Below are positions 36,360 to 48,085 of a stretch of 64,000 nt of DNA, piece by piece. The position numbers and the translations under genes were made by a program. The notes below the pieces were generated by a model. The model had not been told where the DNA came from and made no database searches. It saw nothing but the letters and a program-made list of their open reading frames with translations. Source of the DNA: Thelephora terrestris (Eukaryota > Basidiomycota > Agaricomycetes > Thelephorales > Thelephoraceae); contig WIUZ02000004.1 of NCBI GenBank assembly GCA_015956445.1, positions 2,108,001 through 2,172,000 of the forward strand, read 5' to 3'. Position 1 is the first letter of the stretch; every line of letters begins with the position of its first letter.

Positions 36360-36896
36360 TCATAGTGTGTATGAGTTCCCTGTTGAAATAGGCTCTGGAT
36401 CGGCACTGAAGAAGAGCCAGCCGAGGATCTTCCATAGCACCCAGAGAGATATGACAGAGCCTATGGAGTAGACGAGTATCCTGTACTGTTTCGGTGTCCC
36501 AGGGCCTATGGGAGTGGTAAGCGAAGTGTACGGGACGATAAATGAGCCAAGAATACCCAGACCGAACGCCTGATTCGCGCGCCGTGCGGAATCGGAGAGT
36601 GAGGCCGTGAACGAGGAGAACGCGTCACTCTGGCGGTCGGAAATAAGTGATCCGCGTGCTCGCGTAGGGAAATGGACGTACGGAATCATCTAGCAGCAGG
36701 TTCTGGGATTCGACGTCCGCGTGGATGTCTGTGGTCACCTATGAGCGCTGAGTGAGTACTGAGTGACTGGACTGCGTGGTTGGAGACGAACGCCACGTAG
36801 AGTTCTAATCTTTGAGTGAAGTTCGTCTAGTCGTTGGTCGTTTTGAGCTTCATAAGTGTCCTCTACGTTCCTGTCTCTTGAGGATGATGACGGCAT
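36360..36896 (-). CDS. BET1: ER-Golgi SNARE BET1
   Basis: Tail-anchored SNARE for fusion of COPII vesicles. The SNARE motif is split over three exons: NDQRLDELHSKIRTLRG, then VTTDIHADVESQNLLLDDS, then SDAFSSFTASLSDSARR. A C-terminal membrane anchor follows (LVYSIGSVISLWVLWKILGW). The start is MPSSSSRDRNVEDTYE at 36894-36896. Two introns are inferred: one from GTTCGT after RTLRG, and one from GTACGT after LLLDDS to CGCCAG. The last exon alone could be mistaken for a separate small membrane protein. SEC31, which coats the same vesicles, lies 2.6 kb away. A short tail (SADPEPISTGNSYTL) follows the anchor, unusual for a SNARE, which normally ends right after it. Confidence 0.92.
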
Positions 36897-37468
36897 CTGA
36901 GGAAAGGTGAGATCGATCGTGTGAAGTTTGGGCTCTTGAACTTGTTCCGCATCCACGACCACTTGAATCGTCAACCGGGTATCTTGTTCCGTCGTAGCCT
37001 CTCTGCATCCCGGCGGGGATGAAAAACTTTGCTGGATGACACCTCTGGGCTGATCACCTGTTACGCCTTCCCGGCTTGGATTGAAATATTGACGGCCGAG
37101 ACAATAGGCGACCACGACCCTGGTTTATCAAACCGATCAACAGACAACAGGCTTCACCTCATCTTTTTGTCCCCACTCAATCGTGACTTCACTCTTACTC
37201 TTTCGTATTTGCAAATCCTATTTCTAAAGACAATACCCGGAACGCCCCAAGCCCGCTTGAGGGTTTCACTCAAGTTCCGCATTGGCTCCCTTTTGTTTTC
37301 CGGCTGGGTTCTTTTCTCGAGGAGCATCATCCATCACTACACCGGTCTTTTCCGTGGTTGGACTGGCTGTTTGGATTGCTTAATCTCGCGGGCTGGTTCC
37401 ATTATAAAGTCTCCTCGATTCGACCTTGTCTGCTGCTTACCATCCGGCGTTCGCACCCCACTTGCACC

Positions 37469-39011
37469 ATGTCTCTCACTGACCTTGCCCCCGAACTCAC
37501 CGACTCTATCGTCGACTTCTTACACGATGATCCCCTCTCCCTCAAAGCGCTCTCCGTCACCTGCAATCGCTTCTTGCCCGCCTGCAGATTCCACCTCTTC
37601 AGTGAGCTCGCACTCGAGTCGGGAAAACTTCGTGGAAAGACTTTCCCAGCCACCCTCACACCCCTTGTGAAGCGTGTCCGGCTCTCTCCAGGTTACCCGA
37701 CTACTGGTAGCTTCACAGCCCTCCCCCTTTTCGCCTTCGGCTCGCCCACAATTCCACCCCCTCTCACTGGACCGCAGCTTCGTCAATGTATTAACAACAT
37801 CCAGTCTCCACATGTAGAATTCAATGGGGTCAAGACTTCTGCCGATCACGCACTCTTCACCGCGGTTGTAACCTCGGATCTGAAACACAGCGCTACCTCC
37901 TTCTCACTCAATGGCTGTTGCGTTGATTCAGAAGACCTCGTCACCTTGTGCTACGCTCTCCCACGCGTGGAGGCTCTTCGTATCTCCGCTCTTACCTTCG
38001 ACAAATCCCGAGCGACGATTCGTAAGGTCGAACGCGCAGTCCCCGTTCCAATGGGGTTCTTCGTGCCATTCGCTACGTCGACCTCCGATTGGTCCTCATT
38101 CTCAGAGTCCATGACTTCAACAATAAAGTCACGCAGGTTGCACTTGAAGGAATTGGTAGTCGAAGGCACGAGGTGGACGAGCGAGTTATGCGAAAGTTTG
38201 GTCGGCCTGGTCGCACGCATCGACGAATCGGTCAAGTTGACACTCCGCGCGCAATTACCCGATGTGCCGCCAAGTCCGTTCGGAGACTCACACGATGGAC
38301 AACCAAACGGTCAGGACGCGATCGAGGAGCAATTGAGGCTTTTCACAAGATTCCTCGAGATCTGTGGCGCGAAAATTGATCGGCTAGACGTTCGTCTGGT
38401 AAGTCCGCACGGCATCTAGGCCGGTTTCAGCGAGAATTTAACTTTTAATATCAGGGAAATGGCGCTGTCTGCGATCTGTTCCCCGCCGAACCGAATAAGT
38501 CCCTCAATTCTCAAGTTGAGAGCGAGAATGGTAGTAATGGCGGAGATGTCATTCAGGTATGTTCTTGCGTAATATCCTTTGCTGAAGATCGTGTCAAGTT
38601 CTGATTAATATCCGCTATTGTCAGGGCGGCATTGGTCTCTCGGTGGACACGGGCCTCGGTTCTGTCCTGGAACATTGTCCCCGTCTCGAGGCTCTCCGGC
38701 TGTCTGGTCCACTCTGTTCGGCTGAGATAATCAAAGAAGTCATCCAAGGCGTACAGTCCGCACCTGGGTACCTGCCCTCTCTCCGCGTGCTGGGTCTTGG
38801 ACCAGTAGGAGCTGGGGTGTCTTGGAGTGACGTCTCGCATGTCTTGGGCATCGCTGGCACTGGCCTGGAGACGGTCGTAATTGCGGAGGGTGATTTTAGG
38901 GTGACCCCTGCAGACGATCAATGTCTAGCCCTCGAGAAGTTTGCCGAGTTGAGGAGCAGGGGTCTTGACGTTGTTTTCGCTGAACATCGACACGTCGGAG
39001 ATCTGCTTTAA
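37469..39011 (+). CDS. F-box-like/LRR-like protein
   Basis: Protein of 472 residues. The N-terminus LAPELTDSIVDFL, then LKALSVTCNRFLPACRFHLF, is F-box-like. Later parts have leucine-rich spacing (RLHLKELVVEG, CPRLEALRLSGPLCSA, LPSLRVLGLGPVG). Exons are 37469-38398, 38455-38556 and 38625-39011, summing to 473 codons. It is probably a substrate receptor of an SCF ligase. It is not a close copy of the F-box gene at 13.7 kb. It is divergent from BET1, with 572 bp between start codons. Confidence 0.82.
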
Positions 39012-39498
39012 GCGGGATCTAATTGTCCTTTCGTCTTTTCTTTCTCATCCATTACGTTTCGCTTTCGCCCTATCTCGGACCTTTTCTCTTTCCGTGCTTT
39101 TTTAATTTCTTCATGTGCATGAACTTGACCGTGTAACGTTTGACCTCCAATATGGACTCGCCCAAGGACTCTGCTGTAGCTGCCTATCACTTACGATCGC
39201 GTACCCGTAACAATTATTTTCATAGTACCGTTATCCGCTAACACGCGCTTAATTCATCACTCCTCTTGGAACCCCCGTCGTGACGTGCTCGAGGGCGGTT
39301 ATTACATAGACTGAGTTAAAGTTCAACGAAAAACAATAACATTTTAAAGGATACGACAAGGTCATAAAAACGTGCGGCGATTCTCAATGCCTCCACAAAG
39401 TTCAAACCGAACAAGAGCGGAACGTTTCTATTTGTTTTCGGTCACTCAATCCCGAAATGAGGCTCGAACGATACCACCTCGGCCCGCGCCTCCGTTCA
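39012..39498. other. Spacer between converging genes
   Basis: 487 bp between the 3' ends of the F-box gene and SEC31. It is A/T-richer than its surroundings in the middle (AAAAACAATAACATTTTAAAGG near 39330) and probably holds both 3' UTRs. Confidence 0.45.
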
Positions 39499-42400
39499 TC
39501 ACAGACGCATGAGGAGCTGTTTCAGACCGGACATCCAAATACCGATGTCGTTAGTTTGAGATCCCTTCGTGAGCAGCTCCATATGCAATGTAGCGGCAGC
39601 TTCGCGGTCATGAGCTTGCATCGCTGTTGAAGGGAATGATTTATCAGGTTCCTGATTTCTGTGAAGTTGCAGAAGAGATGACTTGCCTCGTGTGATGTCG
39701 ATGAGAGCATCCGTGACGTTTTGAGAAAGCGTTTCGCAGTTCATTGCGTCGAATAGCAGGTTCAACCTCTTCTGGACATCATCCACCAACCGTTTCTGTT
39801 GTGGCTACATCGCGTTCTTAGGGCATGGTCCCAAATATCTCGGAATGCCGTGACGACTTACAGGAGTTGTCTGTCTCAAATGGTTCAAGTGCTCGCTGAT
39901 AATCTCGTATACAGGTCGTAAGTGTCCGGGGATGTGACTTCGGTCGCCAGGAGCTACAATTGAGGTCAGCTTCCGGAGAAGGCGGAGTGACTACAGAAAC
40001 TCACGATACTTTGGGGGAGGAGGCCCTTTTTGTACCCTAGGTTGAGGTGATGGGTTAGCTCCAGCGGGGGGAGGACCAGATCTTGGCGGACCCTGGAGAG
40101 GCGGTTGCAAAGGTTGAGGTTGAGGAGGCCCAGGTTGGTGCGGTGGAGGACCAGGCCTATTTGACGGTGGCGGGAGATGAGTGGGTGGTCCCTGCTGGGT
40201 AGGTGGTGGACCGTATGGTCCAGGAGGGGCTGCACGATCGTAGGGACCGGGGGGAGGAGGGGGGCTGGGTCCAAGACTCTGGTGGGGAGCCATCTGGGGA
40301 GGAGTAAATTGACTCGAGGGTTGGCGAAGAATAGGTCCCCGTGGTGGAGACATCATCCGCTGTGGCGGTGGCAGCCCATGGGATACGGGAGGGGGTCCAT
40401 ACGGTCCAGGTCCAGGTTGCAACGGTGATTGCATCCGGTTTTGTGGTGGTGGTGGGGGGCGGGAATTAACGCTGCCTGGACGAGGTGGAGGATGAAGCGG
40501 ACTCTGGCCCTGGCTGACGTAGGGCGATGGGCCAGGTGTAGGACCAGGCGATCCGACAGAGTTAGAGTTCGGGAAAGGAGCAACAATCGGAGCCGGTTTG
40601 TTGACATTCCTGCTCGAAGGACGTTTATCTTGAACCACTGGAGCGTCATTCCAACCACCAGGCTCCTTCCGTTTTGGTGGGGGTGGCAAAGGAGTGTCAT
40701 TTGTGGCACCGCTGAATTGACTCCTAAGTTGTGGTGGCAGTGGCGCATTGGTTACCTGTGGGGTCGATCCAAGACTGAGGCTGGCCTGCATCTGCTGGAC
40801 GGGAGTATACTGTTGTGTTGGCTGGTACTGTTGTTGAGTTGGCTGGTATTGCTGTTGAGTCGGCTGGAACTGCTGCTGAGTTGGCTGGAACTGTTGGTGA
40901 GTTGGCTGGAACTGTTGCTGAGCTGGCTGGTACAGAGAGGGCGCCGGTGGCTGATACAGATTAGGTGGAGGTTGCCTAGCGCTACTCTGGCTGACCACGT
41001 TAGGGTTGGCATAGGGATCGTAAGCGTTTGGCGGTTGGGGGTGGGTAGGAGGGCGGAAGTGTATCGGTTGTGTAGGCTGCTCGGGCTGAGTATACTGGGG
41101 GTAGGAATAGCCTTGTGAGGTTGTGGTCTTCGTTGGTCCGTAGGATGTGGAAGTGGCAGCAGGTGCGGGGGTGTGTTTTGGAGCGGGGACGGTTCCAGAG
41201 GCAACCGTGAGTCTCTCTCTCCCAAGCTTGTAGTCCAGATTGGAACCCGGAATACCGTGATAATCCACAGGGGCAAGGTTCAAGAACCCAATCGCCTCCT
41301 TCACCAGGCCTTGCGAAGCAAGAAGGTCCGCATACTCGAAGTAACGATCGTACAAGGCCGAGAGCTTATACGACTTTGCTTCCGAGTCCGATCCCGTGCC
41401 TGCCTTGAGATCTTCGTCCTCGTATTTCACCGCGGTGCGGAATACGGTGACCTTTTCGATGAAGGTCTGGAGCGCACTTGCGTGAGTTGCATATCGTGTT
41501 CCGTTCCACGTTTCGTCCTCAGTGAGACGTTTCTCATCCTCAGCCAACTCTTCGACCCAGATGTTGACCAGTCTCTCCAATTTTCCCGCGGCCAAGTAGG
41601 TAAGGGTCGCGTTCTTCCTGAGTTTGAGTGCTTTGGTAGAAGCATCAGGGACATCAGAAGTTTTCAAAAGGTGGGATTGGAACTCCAGCCGCTCTCCAAG
41701 TTGTTCAGTAAGGCTGGCGAACTCGTCGGGTGCAGCAAAAGAGCAGAGTACAACAAATATCTCCTGCCACTCTTGCAAGTCAGCGTTTTGAACGATGTCG
41801 CTCAGGTCGTTGGTAACAATCGATTGGAATAGGCGAAGATAGGGCAACGCGGTCGTACGACGTTCGAAGTAGGCCTTCTGTGTCTTCTGTAGGAGCTCCG
41901 GGCCCCCCTTTACGGCGAGCAGGATAGCGTCCGCGTAGCGTTCCGTGGAAAGGCAAAGGGACACAGCAGACTCGAAGTCGCCAAGAACCACTGCCTTCGT
42001 AACTAACCGGTCGGTCTCTGACTCGTCACTTGGATAGATGCGGAAAGTATGGTCCTTGAGGGTGTCCGATGCCGCAGAGGAAGGTCGTGATCCGATCGTC
42101 GCAGCAACAGATGAATCGATTCCGTAGTTGGTGTGAGGGACCCGGATGTGTGGTTCATCGGAGAGATTCGTTAGGCCCATGGTGGTGAAGAAGTCCGCTC
42201 CGGCATCGGTTTGGGGAGTTCCGACGTTATCTTCCCCAAACAAGCTGGGGGCGGTAGTTGTGGATTCGCCATCGACCAACCTCATCGCACTCGTCGCATC
42301 CGATGCCACACTGGCACTGACTTCCGATGGGGGGCCTTCCATACCACTTCCGGTGGCGTCAAGGGTGTCATCGTCCTCAACTTCACATTCCTCCTCGTTA

Positions 42401-44332
42401 TCAGAATCTCGACTCGGTTCCACAAAGGAGACGACGGGCTCGTGCAATTTGATATCGGTAAGGTCTTCCTCCTGAGGGATCCTCGATGCTTCCGTCTGTT
42501 TCTTGAGGTTGGCAACGGCCTCCGCAACGCGTGTGGCAATCTCGGTCTTGGAAAAACCGAGGAGGGTGACGAGTTCGTCCCGGGAGTTTGCCTGGAAGAG
42601 ACTCAATAGCGCCTTCCAGCTAGCAGTTGCTTCTCGTCCGTGAGATTCAACTTCCTCGACCTTCTTCTCGGCAAAAGTGTGTAATGATTCGTCATCGATC
42701 GCGGAGTGAAGCTTGTTCGCGCGTTCCACGACCAACAACTCCGAGACCACCTTTCTGATATGCACGACACTACTTTGGTTCCTGCCTTGGGCAGAAGGGA
42801 GGTTGGAGATCGTGGCGAGCTTTCCGCCGTAACCAAAAGAGCTCGAGGCAGGTCGACGAAGCCACTTGGGAGGCTGTGTGAGTGATAGGGTGGCACGTCC
42901 GTTACGAGAGAATCCTGGAGCATTGAAAAGATCCGCTCCTTCGGGTTGTGGAGCAACTGATGTCTCCTCTGCAGAATCGTTTGTCGTATGGGCTGAATGA
43001 ATACCAATAGTTCCGTCAAAGAAGGAAGCGGCGAATAAGTCAGGGTTCCGAGGGCACCAGTCGACTTGGAAGGCCCAATTGTCGGCAGAGGGAAGCTGAC
43101 TTGGTATTAGCGGTCATCCCCGGTGGCTCTAGACCACATAACGTACCTCCCCAATGACTTCCGAAGTCTGAGGGTTCCAACCCAACACCCTGTTGTCTTT
43201 ACCGCAAGAAAGTAACAGATCGGGATCTTGTTTGCACCAGGACAAGGAGAGTACACCCTTCTCGTGGCCGGTCATGATTCTTTCTGGAGCGCGAGCGTTT
43301 CGTAAATCCCAAACCATGATGATCGGGGACATGTCATCTTCAGAGGAAGTGACCAGCCTGGTAGCCTGCGCAAAAACACGGTTAGTTGGGTTGGTAGACG
43401 GAGGGAAAGGTTCACGCGAACGTTATCCGGATGCCACGCAACATCGCTCATACCTCTCCTCCCGCCCACAGCCATTCCACCAGTGGCGTAGCCCGGAGGT
43501 CCACTAAGTGTTCCGGTACCCCCTCCATACACCAAACCAGCGACTTCTCGCTTGCCTCGTAGATCCCACACGACGGTATACCCGGTGCTACTCGAAGCGG
43601 CGAGAACATATTGCACCTGATTGTTCCAGGCGACCGAGGTAATCTCATCCAGTTTCGAACTGCGGTTTCCGGGGGAGTAGGGTTTGGTAGGGTCTTTGAG
43701 ATCCCAGATGAAAATCTGGAAGGATGTGATTCAGCTTTCGCGAATGTATGCGGTGGCAGTATCGTCGAACCTCGCCGTTGACAGCACCGGACGCGAACAA
43801 ATGTGATTGGATAGGGTTGAAGTCAAGACCACGGACGGGGCCTGTGTGTGTTTTGTTTCGCAGTATCAAGGACTTAGCAGGCCTGGGGCTTTGGTCAGAT
43901 CTGGTCTGTTGTTCGATGGAATAGATTTTTAGAGCTCACTCTGCATTCGCTACAATCTTTGAGGGGTCCCAAATATCCAAATCTCCGCTTTCCATGCCAG
44001 CAACGATGACACCCTGGGACCGTGTTGGGTCAGGGAGCCCCCATGCTAAACGATTGAACCTGCGCGTCGCATAAGCGTTGCCACAATCATAATTAAATCA
44101 TAAGAGGAAACCTGGAGGATGTCGTGACCGTCGCTTTCGGGGGCGGGTTCCCAGTCCTGCCGAGGTCGTACTCGTCTCTGTCGATGAAGTTCGGGGCCCA
44201 GATTTCGAGTTGGCTATCATTACTGAAGGAGGCATCGAGCGCACCGGCGACCGTGCCCGTGGCCAGCAACGGAAGCGAAGCGTACGGGGACCAGGCGAAC
44301 GTCGATGTCCTGTGGATTTCTTTGAGCTTCAT
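39499..44332 (-). CDS. SEC31: COPII outer coat protein SEC31
   Basis: Outer cage subunit of COPII vesicles leaving the ER. The N-terminal WD40 propeller is spread over several exons: [91 protein letters not shown] and [13 protein letters not shown]. One large exon (39991 to about 43090) encodes the alpha-solenoid (including [19 protein letters not shown]) and a very long Pro/Gln-rich linker. The C-terminal SRA1-like helices follow in small exons: [38 protein letters not shown] and [20 protein letters not shown]. The end is MRL then TGA at 39499-39501. The linker carries heptad repeats and many PPP motifs that by analogy bind SEC23 and stimulate SAR1. Confidence 0.94.
40811..40935 (-). repeat. 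Tandem 21-bp repeat in SEC31 linker
   Basis: About six copies of a 21-bp unit encode the heptapeptide [FY]QPTQQQ with small variants (QPAQQQ, QPTHQQ). Copies differ by only a few bases, so copy number is likely to vary between strains. Confidence 0.85.
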
Positions 44333-44556
44333 AGCAGCTCGTGAGACTGAGGGAGATTGTTGAGATCAAAAAGTTGAAGACGTGTCAGTTCCCGAAGATC
44401 AAACACGTCACTGCGGTATCGAAGGTCGCGCTTGGCCTTCGTGGTCAACGACTACTCAGATGATACATAAGTTACGAATACACCACACGAACGTTCGTGC
44501 ACCCAACACAGTAAAAAGCGTATAAGATACAGGGAGAGATATGCAGTACAATGTGT

Positions 44557-46445
44557 CTATACGGATGACAACTGAGATTTCCGCCTCAGCAGTGGCCTGG
44601 ACCCACCATACATTCGTCTAGGTCCCAACGGGACCCGGGACAAACGTCTCAGGGACGAGATCTTGGAAATACCCCGCGACCTGACCGACATAGTATCCCT
44701 ACCCATCAACTCCGAACGGATATGCCTACTGGAAACAGAGCGCGAGTTGACTGTTGTCATCAGTCGGAGCGCGTCAGCGTCTGAAAGGCGAGCTGATGCT
44801 CGACCCTTGTTCGGTGATGTCGTTTCAGCGCCTCTGGTGGGAGAATATTCCTGGAACGTCGCAGGTGGGAGGGATTGGGAAATTGTTGAGTATCTAAGAA
44901 TCGATAACATTTTATCCCTGAGGCCTGGCGTGAAGTTTGGGGGTGATGGGAAAGCGGATAAAGATGGAATCGTTGACATTGACGATGTGGCCCGTGAATT
45001 GACACGGGAGCGGTTTTCGTTAGGAGTCGTGGACGAGCTCGGCGAGCTTAAGGAACCAAGGCCTGGTGATTGGTGCGATGGTGACAGATTGATGATGTCT
45101 TCCGTGTAAAGTCCTGGAGGTGCACGCTCGGGCTCTACGGGTACCGGAAGGGTCTCGCGTGATGGTTTCGGTAGGGATGACTGTAACAAACTGTTCGAGA
45201 CGAGGCCAGTATCCTGTCCTTCACGTAAGAGGCAACGTTCGCCGAAAGAGAAAGAATCGTGATCGCCTGGGGAGGGTACTGTATGAGTTGGAATCGCCAA
45301 GGGTGGAGGCGCGTCGCAACGCAAGCTGTTTATTCTCGACCCCCCTGAAGTCGGCGTCCCCGGCCGTACTATCTTTACAACCTCTGCTCGAGCGGCCGAT
45401 TTCAGTTTTGCAGTCGATGATTCGTACCGTACTCCGGCCCGTCGAGACAGCGGAGAACGAGTCCAATGGTGGAGGTGTGGGAGTCGATCAGACACAAGGG
45501 GAACGTCGAGCCTGAGACTCGTTTCGAAAGATGCTGTGGTTGGTGGGGTGGCGTTCTCGACCGCGCTGCGGGACCTTGACGACGGGAGGGAGGATCGAAT
45601 GGATGATGGGAGCGGTCTCGCACCTTCGGCCATCGCAAGGTTCCGCTGGACGAGTTGGGGTGAGGGCATTGGGTCAGGGTACTCCTGTTGGACGAAAGAA
45701 GGGAGCGTGATTGTCGATGCGCTCGCCGACAGGTTCGGGCTGCTATCCAAGGTATTACTGGGAAGGGCCACCAGCCTCGCCAAGGACGTCGAATCTCGAG
45801 GGGAAAGAAAAGAGACCGTAGTTTCGGATGCCCTCAAGGCGGGGGCATAATCGTCAGAAATGGCGGAAGGTATTTCAGGCCCCCGGGTAGTGACTACAGG
45901 GTTTGCCGTTGCCCTATCTGAACTTTGTTCTCGGCGTGTATGCAGCGTGGGAGGCGGTGTGAGGGAGGAAAAGTGCGTCGGAGATGATATTCGGATGTCC
46001 TGAATTGAAGGCTGGAATTGAACTACTCTATCGCGCGGAGTTTGCGAGTACTCATTCCGGTGTGCTTGCACGCGAGAAGGATTCTGGTCATGGGCTACGA
46101 GGGGTTCGTGATGAGTGTGCCTATAAACAATTCAGAAAGATCTTAGAGGCGCGAACCTTGGGCCGAGTGACTACTCCATCGTTTGAAACTGATCACAACG
46201 CAGCACGCAGAACAACCACTCTGCCTGCAGTAGTGGACATGAATCGTGAGCCACGCCCCCGCTACGCACAGCAAAGCCAAGAGACCGATTGCAATGATTC
46301 CGCCTACCAGCCCGAGACTGACAGACGTTGTTTTAGTTGAGCGAGGGCAAAATAGCTGGGTCGTGAGCGGTCGTGATTTACGCCGGGAGGTCGAGTCCAG
46401 CGACGAAGCGAGTGCACTCGGGAGGCTGTGATATGTTGGGGGCAT
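44557..46445 (-). CDS. Single-pass membrane protein with Ser/Pro-rich tail
   Basis: No family recognised. Exon 1 encodes MPPTYHSLPSALASSLDSTS, a basic-polar stretch and one membrane segment (VSLGLVGGIIAIGLLALLCVAGAWL), then a Cys cluster (CRQSGCSACC). An intron of about 59 nt (donor GTTCGC, acceptor CTCGTAG) joins SSHSAQ to AHDQNPSRVQ. The large second exon encodes about 500 residues rich in S, P, T and R with no globular domain, ending in LLRRKSQLSSV. There is no clear signal peptide, so the segment may be a type III anchor with a long cytoplasmic tail. Proteins of this shape include fungal polarity and wall-sensor factors, but nothing here proves that. The splice choice is inferred: the alternative donor/acceptor pairs tested lead to stops. 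Confidence 0.7.
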
Positions 46446-47059
46446 GCTGGAGAGGGGGAGGGGGTCTTAGACGACCGACGGAGAGGGTCGGGGTAAAGTG
46501 AGTGAACCCAACGGTGGGGGTCAATACAACCCCAAGGCCACTGGATTCCGGTGATGTATCTGAACGATTTGTATTGCATCTTTGAACGGTAAACAACAAA
46601 TAGGAGATAGCCTTAAGTTAAGATCAACAATCAGGGTTCCGGAACAGTTAGGTGTCACGGACATACCTCGACCGATACCATTGAACAGTGGTTTCTTGAG
46701 GTGAGGTGAGTGTCGTAGCATGTCGTTAGTGGATACGTCAAGTACCGAATCCGTGAGATTCGTAAGATGGGGCGAGTCGGCTCTCGACCAACAGGTATTG
46801 CCAGCTCAACAAGCGTCAAGTGCATTGAGGATTAAATGCGATGAAACCAGATGGTGGCTGCGCAGGTTTCACTGGATCGGAACGCCCAAAGTAGATCAGC
46901 GGCTGGTATTATGCTTCTGTCTGTCAGGGAAACATATGATCAAAGCCCGCGGTGGCGATGCACTTCAATACTATCTTGAATCGTCACCCGTGCAGTGTTG
47001 TGAACTGCAGCGATCGCTGCGGTCACCTCACACTCGCTGGGCCCCGACCGCCGCATCAT
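46446..47059. other. Intergenic stretch
   Basis: 614 bp upstream of the membrane-protein gene. The + strand open frame at 46720-47166 has no family motif. I support no gene. Confidence 0.4.
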
Positions 47060-47318
47060 CTACATATCGGGGTAGCGAGCAAAACCCAAGGAGACCAAAC
47101 GGTTCACCGTCCAGTCATCCCATGCCTGTTTCGCCACTCAAGGGCACACCACGGTCGTATACATAGATCTCCGTGCACTTCGGGTCCCTGACTTTCTCTA
47201 TGGCGTCCGAAAGTGACGAGACAAGTCCCTGGTATCCCGTTCTGGTATAAAATCTGGGATTCTCTACGAAGGGCGCGCTTTCTATGATCTTAGATGCACT
47301 TCTTTCAACAGAAACCAC
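47060..47318 (-). pseudogene. Coding-like fragment of unrecognised gene
   Basis: The minus strand reads like protein-coding sequence: IIESAPFVENPRFYTRTGYQ, then GLVSSLSDAIEKVRDPKCTE, then IYVYDRGVPLSGETGM. After a one-base frame change it continues DDWTVNRLVSLGFARYPDM and a stop at 47060. Upstream it runs at once into the decayed carboxypeptidase copy on the other strand, so no 5' part is present. I do not recognise the family. It looks like the last exon of a gene cut off by rearrangement. The frame change could instead be an unseen splice. Confidence 0.4.
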
Positions 47319-47323
47319 CCCTG

Positions 47324-48085
47324 GCGTGTACGCGACTTCAGGTTATGCGGACATTGCTTCCTGGCACGTTGCCATAGCACCCGTGGTTCTGGTCATTCGC
47401 AGCTTGCAACAACCCCGATGCTACGCCGCTGACATTGCGGTCGGACGGCGGTGGGGCGAGCCCTGGCGAGCCGTCCCACCTATCACAACCGCTTTATCAT
47501 GATCTTGATATCTCGCAGCTCGGAAGTTCTTTATCCTGTGTGGTCTCCTCATATAGCTCATTCCTCTTCGCTGACACACAGATTGTACGTTAATAACCCA
47601 TCGGAGTTGGGCTCTCGTACGGCGATGCCCCTACCGTCAATCGAGGCTGCCAGAACGTATGGAAAAGGTCGACTGTCTGTAGATCTCACCTCTTCTTGAA
47701 GCGCTTGTCGCTCTTTACTACCACTCATTTTCTCCAAACTTTCCCCTCTAATGCAGAATTTAGCGAATACAAGACGCGAGAGTTCGCGATCTGGACCGAG
47801 TCGTATGGCGGCCATCACGGCTCTAGATGCTTCCCCGACCAAAACGCCGCCATCGCCGCAGGGTCTCTGTCCGGTTTGTGAATAGCCCGAGGGTTCTGGG
47901 CATTGGAAACAGCCTCACTGTACGCTCCCCCACGCACCTTTTTATATATTTGACGGTGGGCATAGCCCCTGATCTAGGACCCTATCACTCAATGCCCTGG
48001 GTACATATAGAGACGAACCCCTACTGTCTGCTGGCAGACGACTCGACGATCACGACGGCCAACGCTCCACCCCAGAGTTCTGAGC
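47324..48085 (+). pseudogene. Decayed serine carboxypeptidase (S10) copy
   Basis: Broken relative of the intact gene at 49301-51243, in the same orientation. Matching pieces occur in the same order: ETTPGVYATSGYADI ([15 protein letters not shown] in the intact gene), [49 protein letters not shown], and a diverged copy of the [10 protein letters not shown] exon. The nucleophile region TESYGGHHG is still readable. The first exon with the signal peptide is missing, at least two frame breaks lie between the segments, and a stop follows SLSGL. The half carrying the Asp and His of the catalytic triad is absent. It is best read as a tandem duplicate decayed after loss of both ends. Confidence 0.82.

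Noticed and set aside
36360-36689. A separate 109-residue small membrane protein
   Set aside because: Splicing to two upstream exons gives a complete BET1 SNARE, so it is only the last exon.
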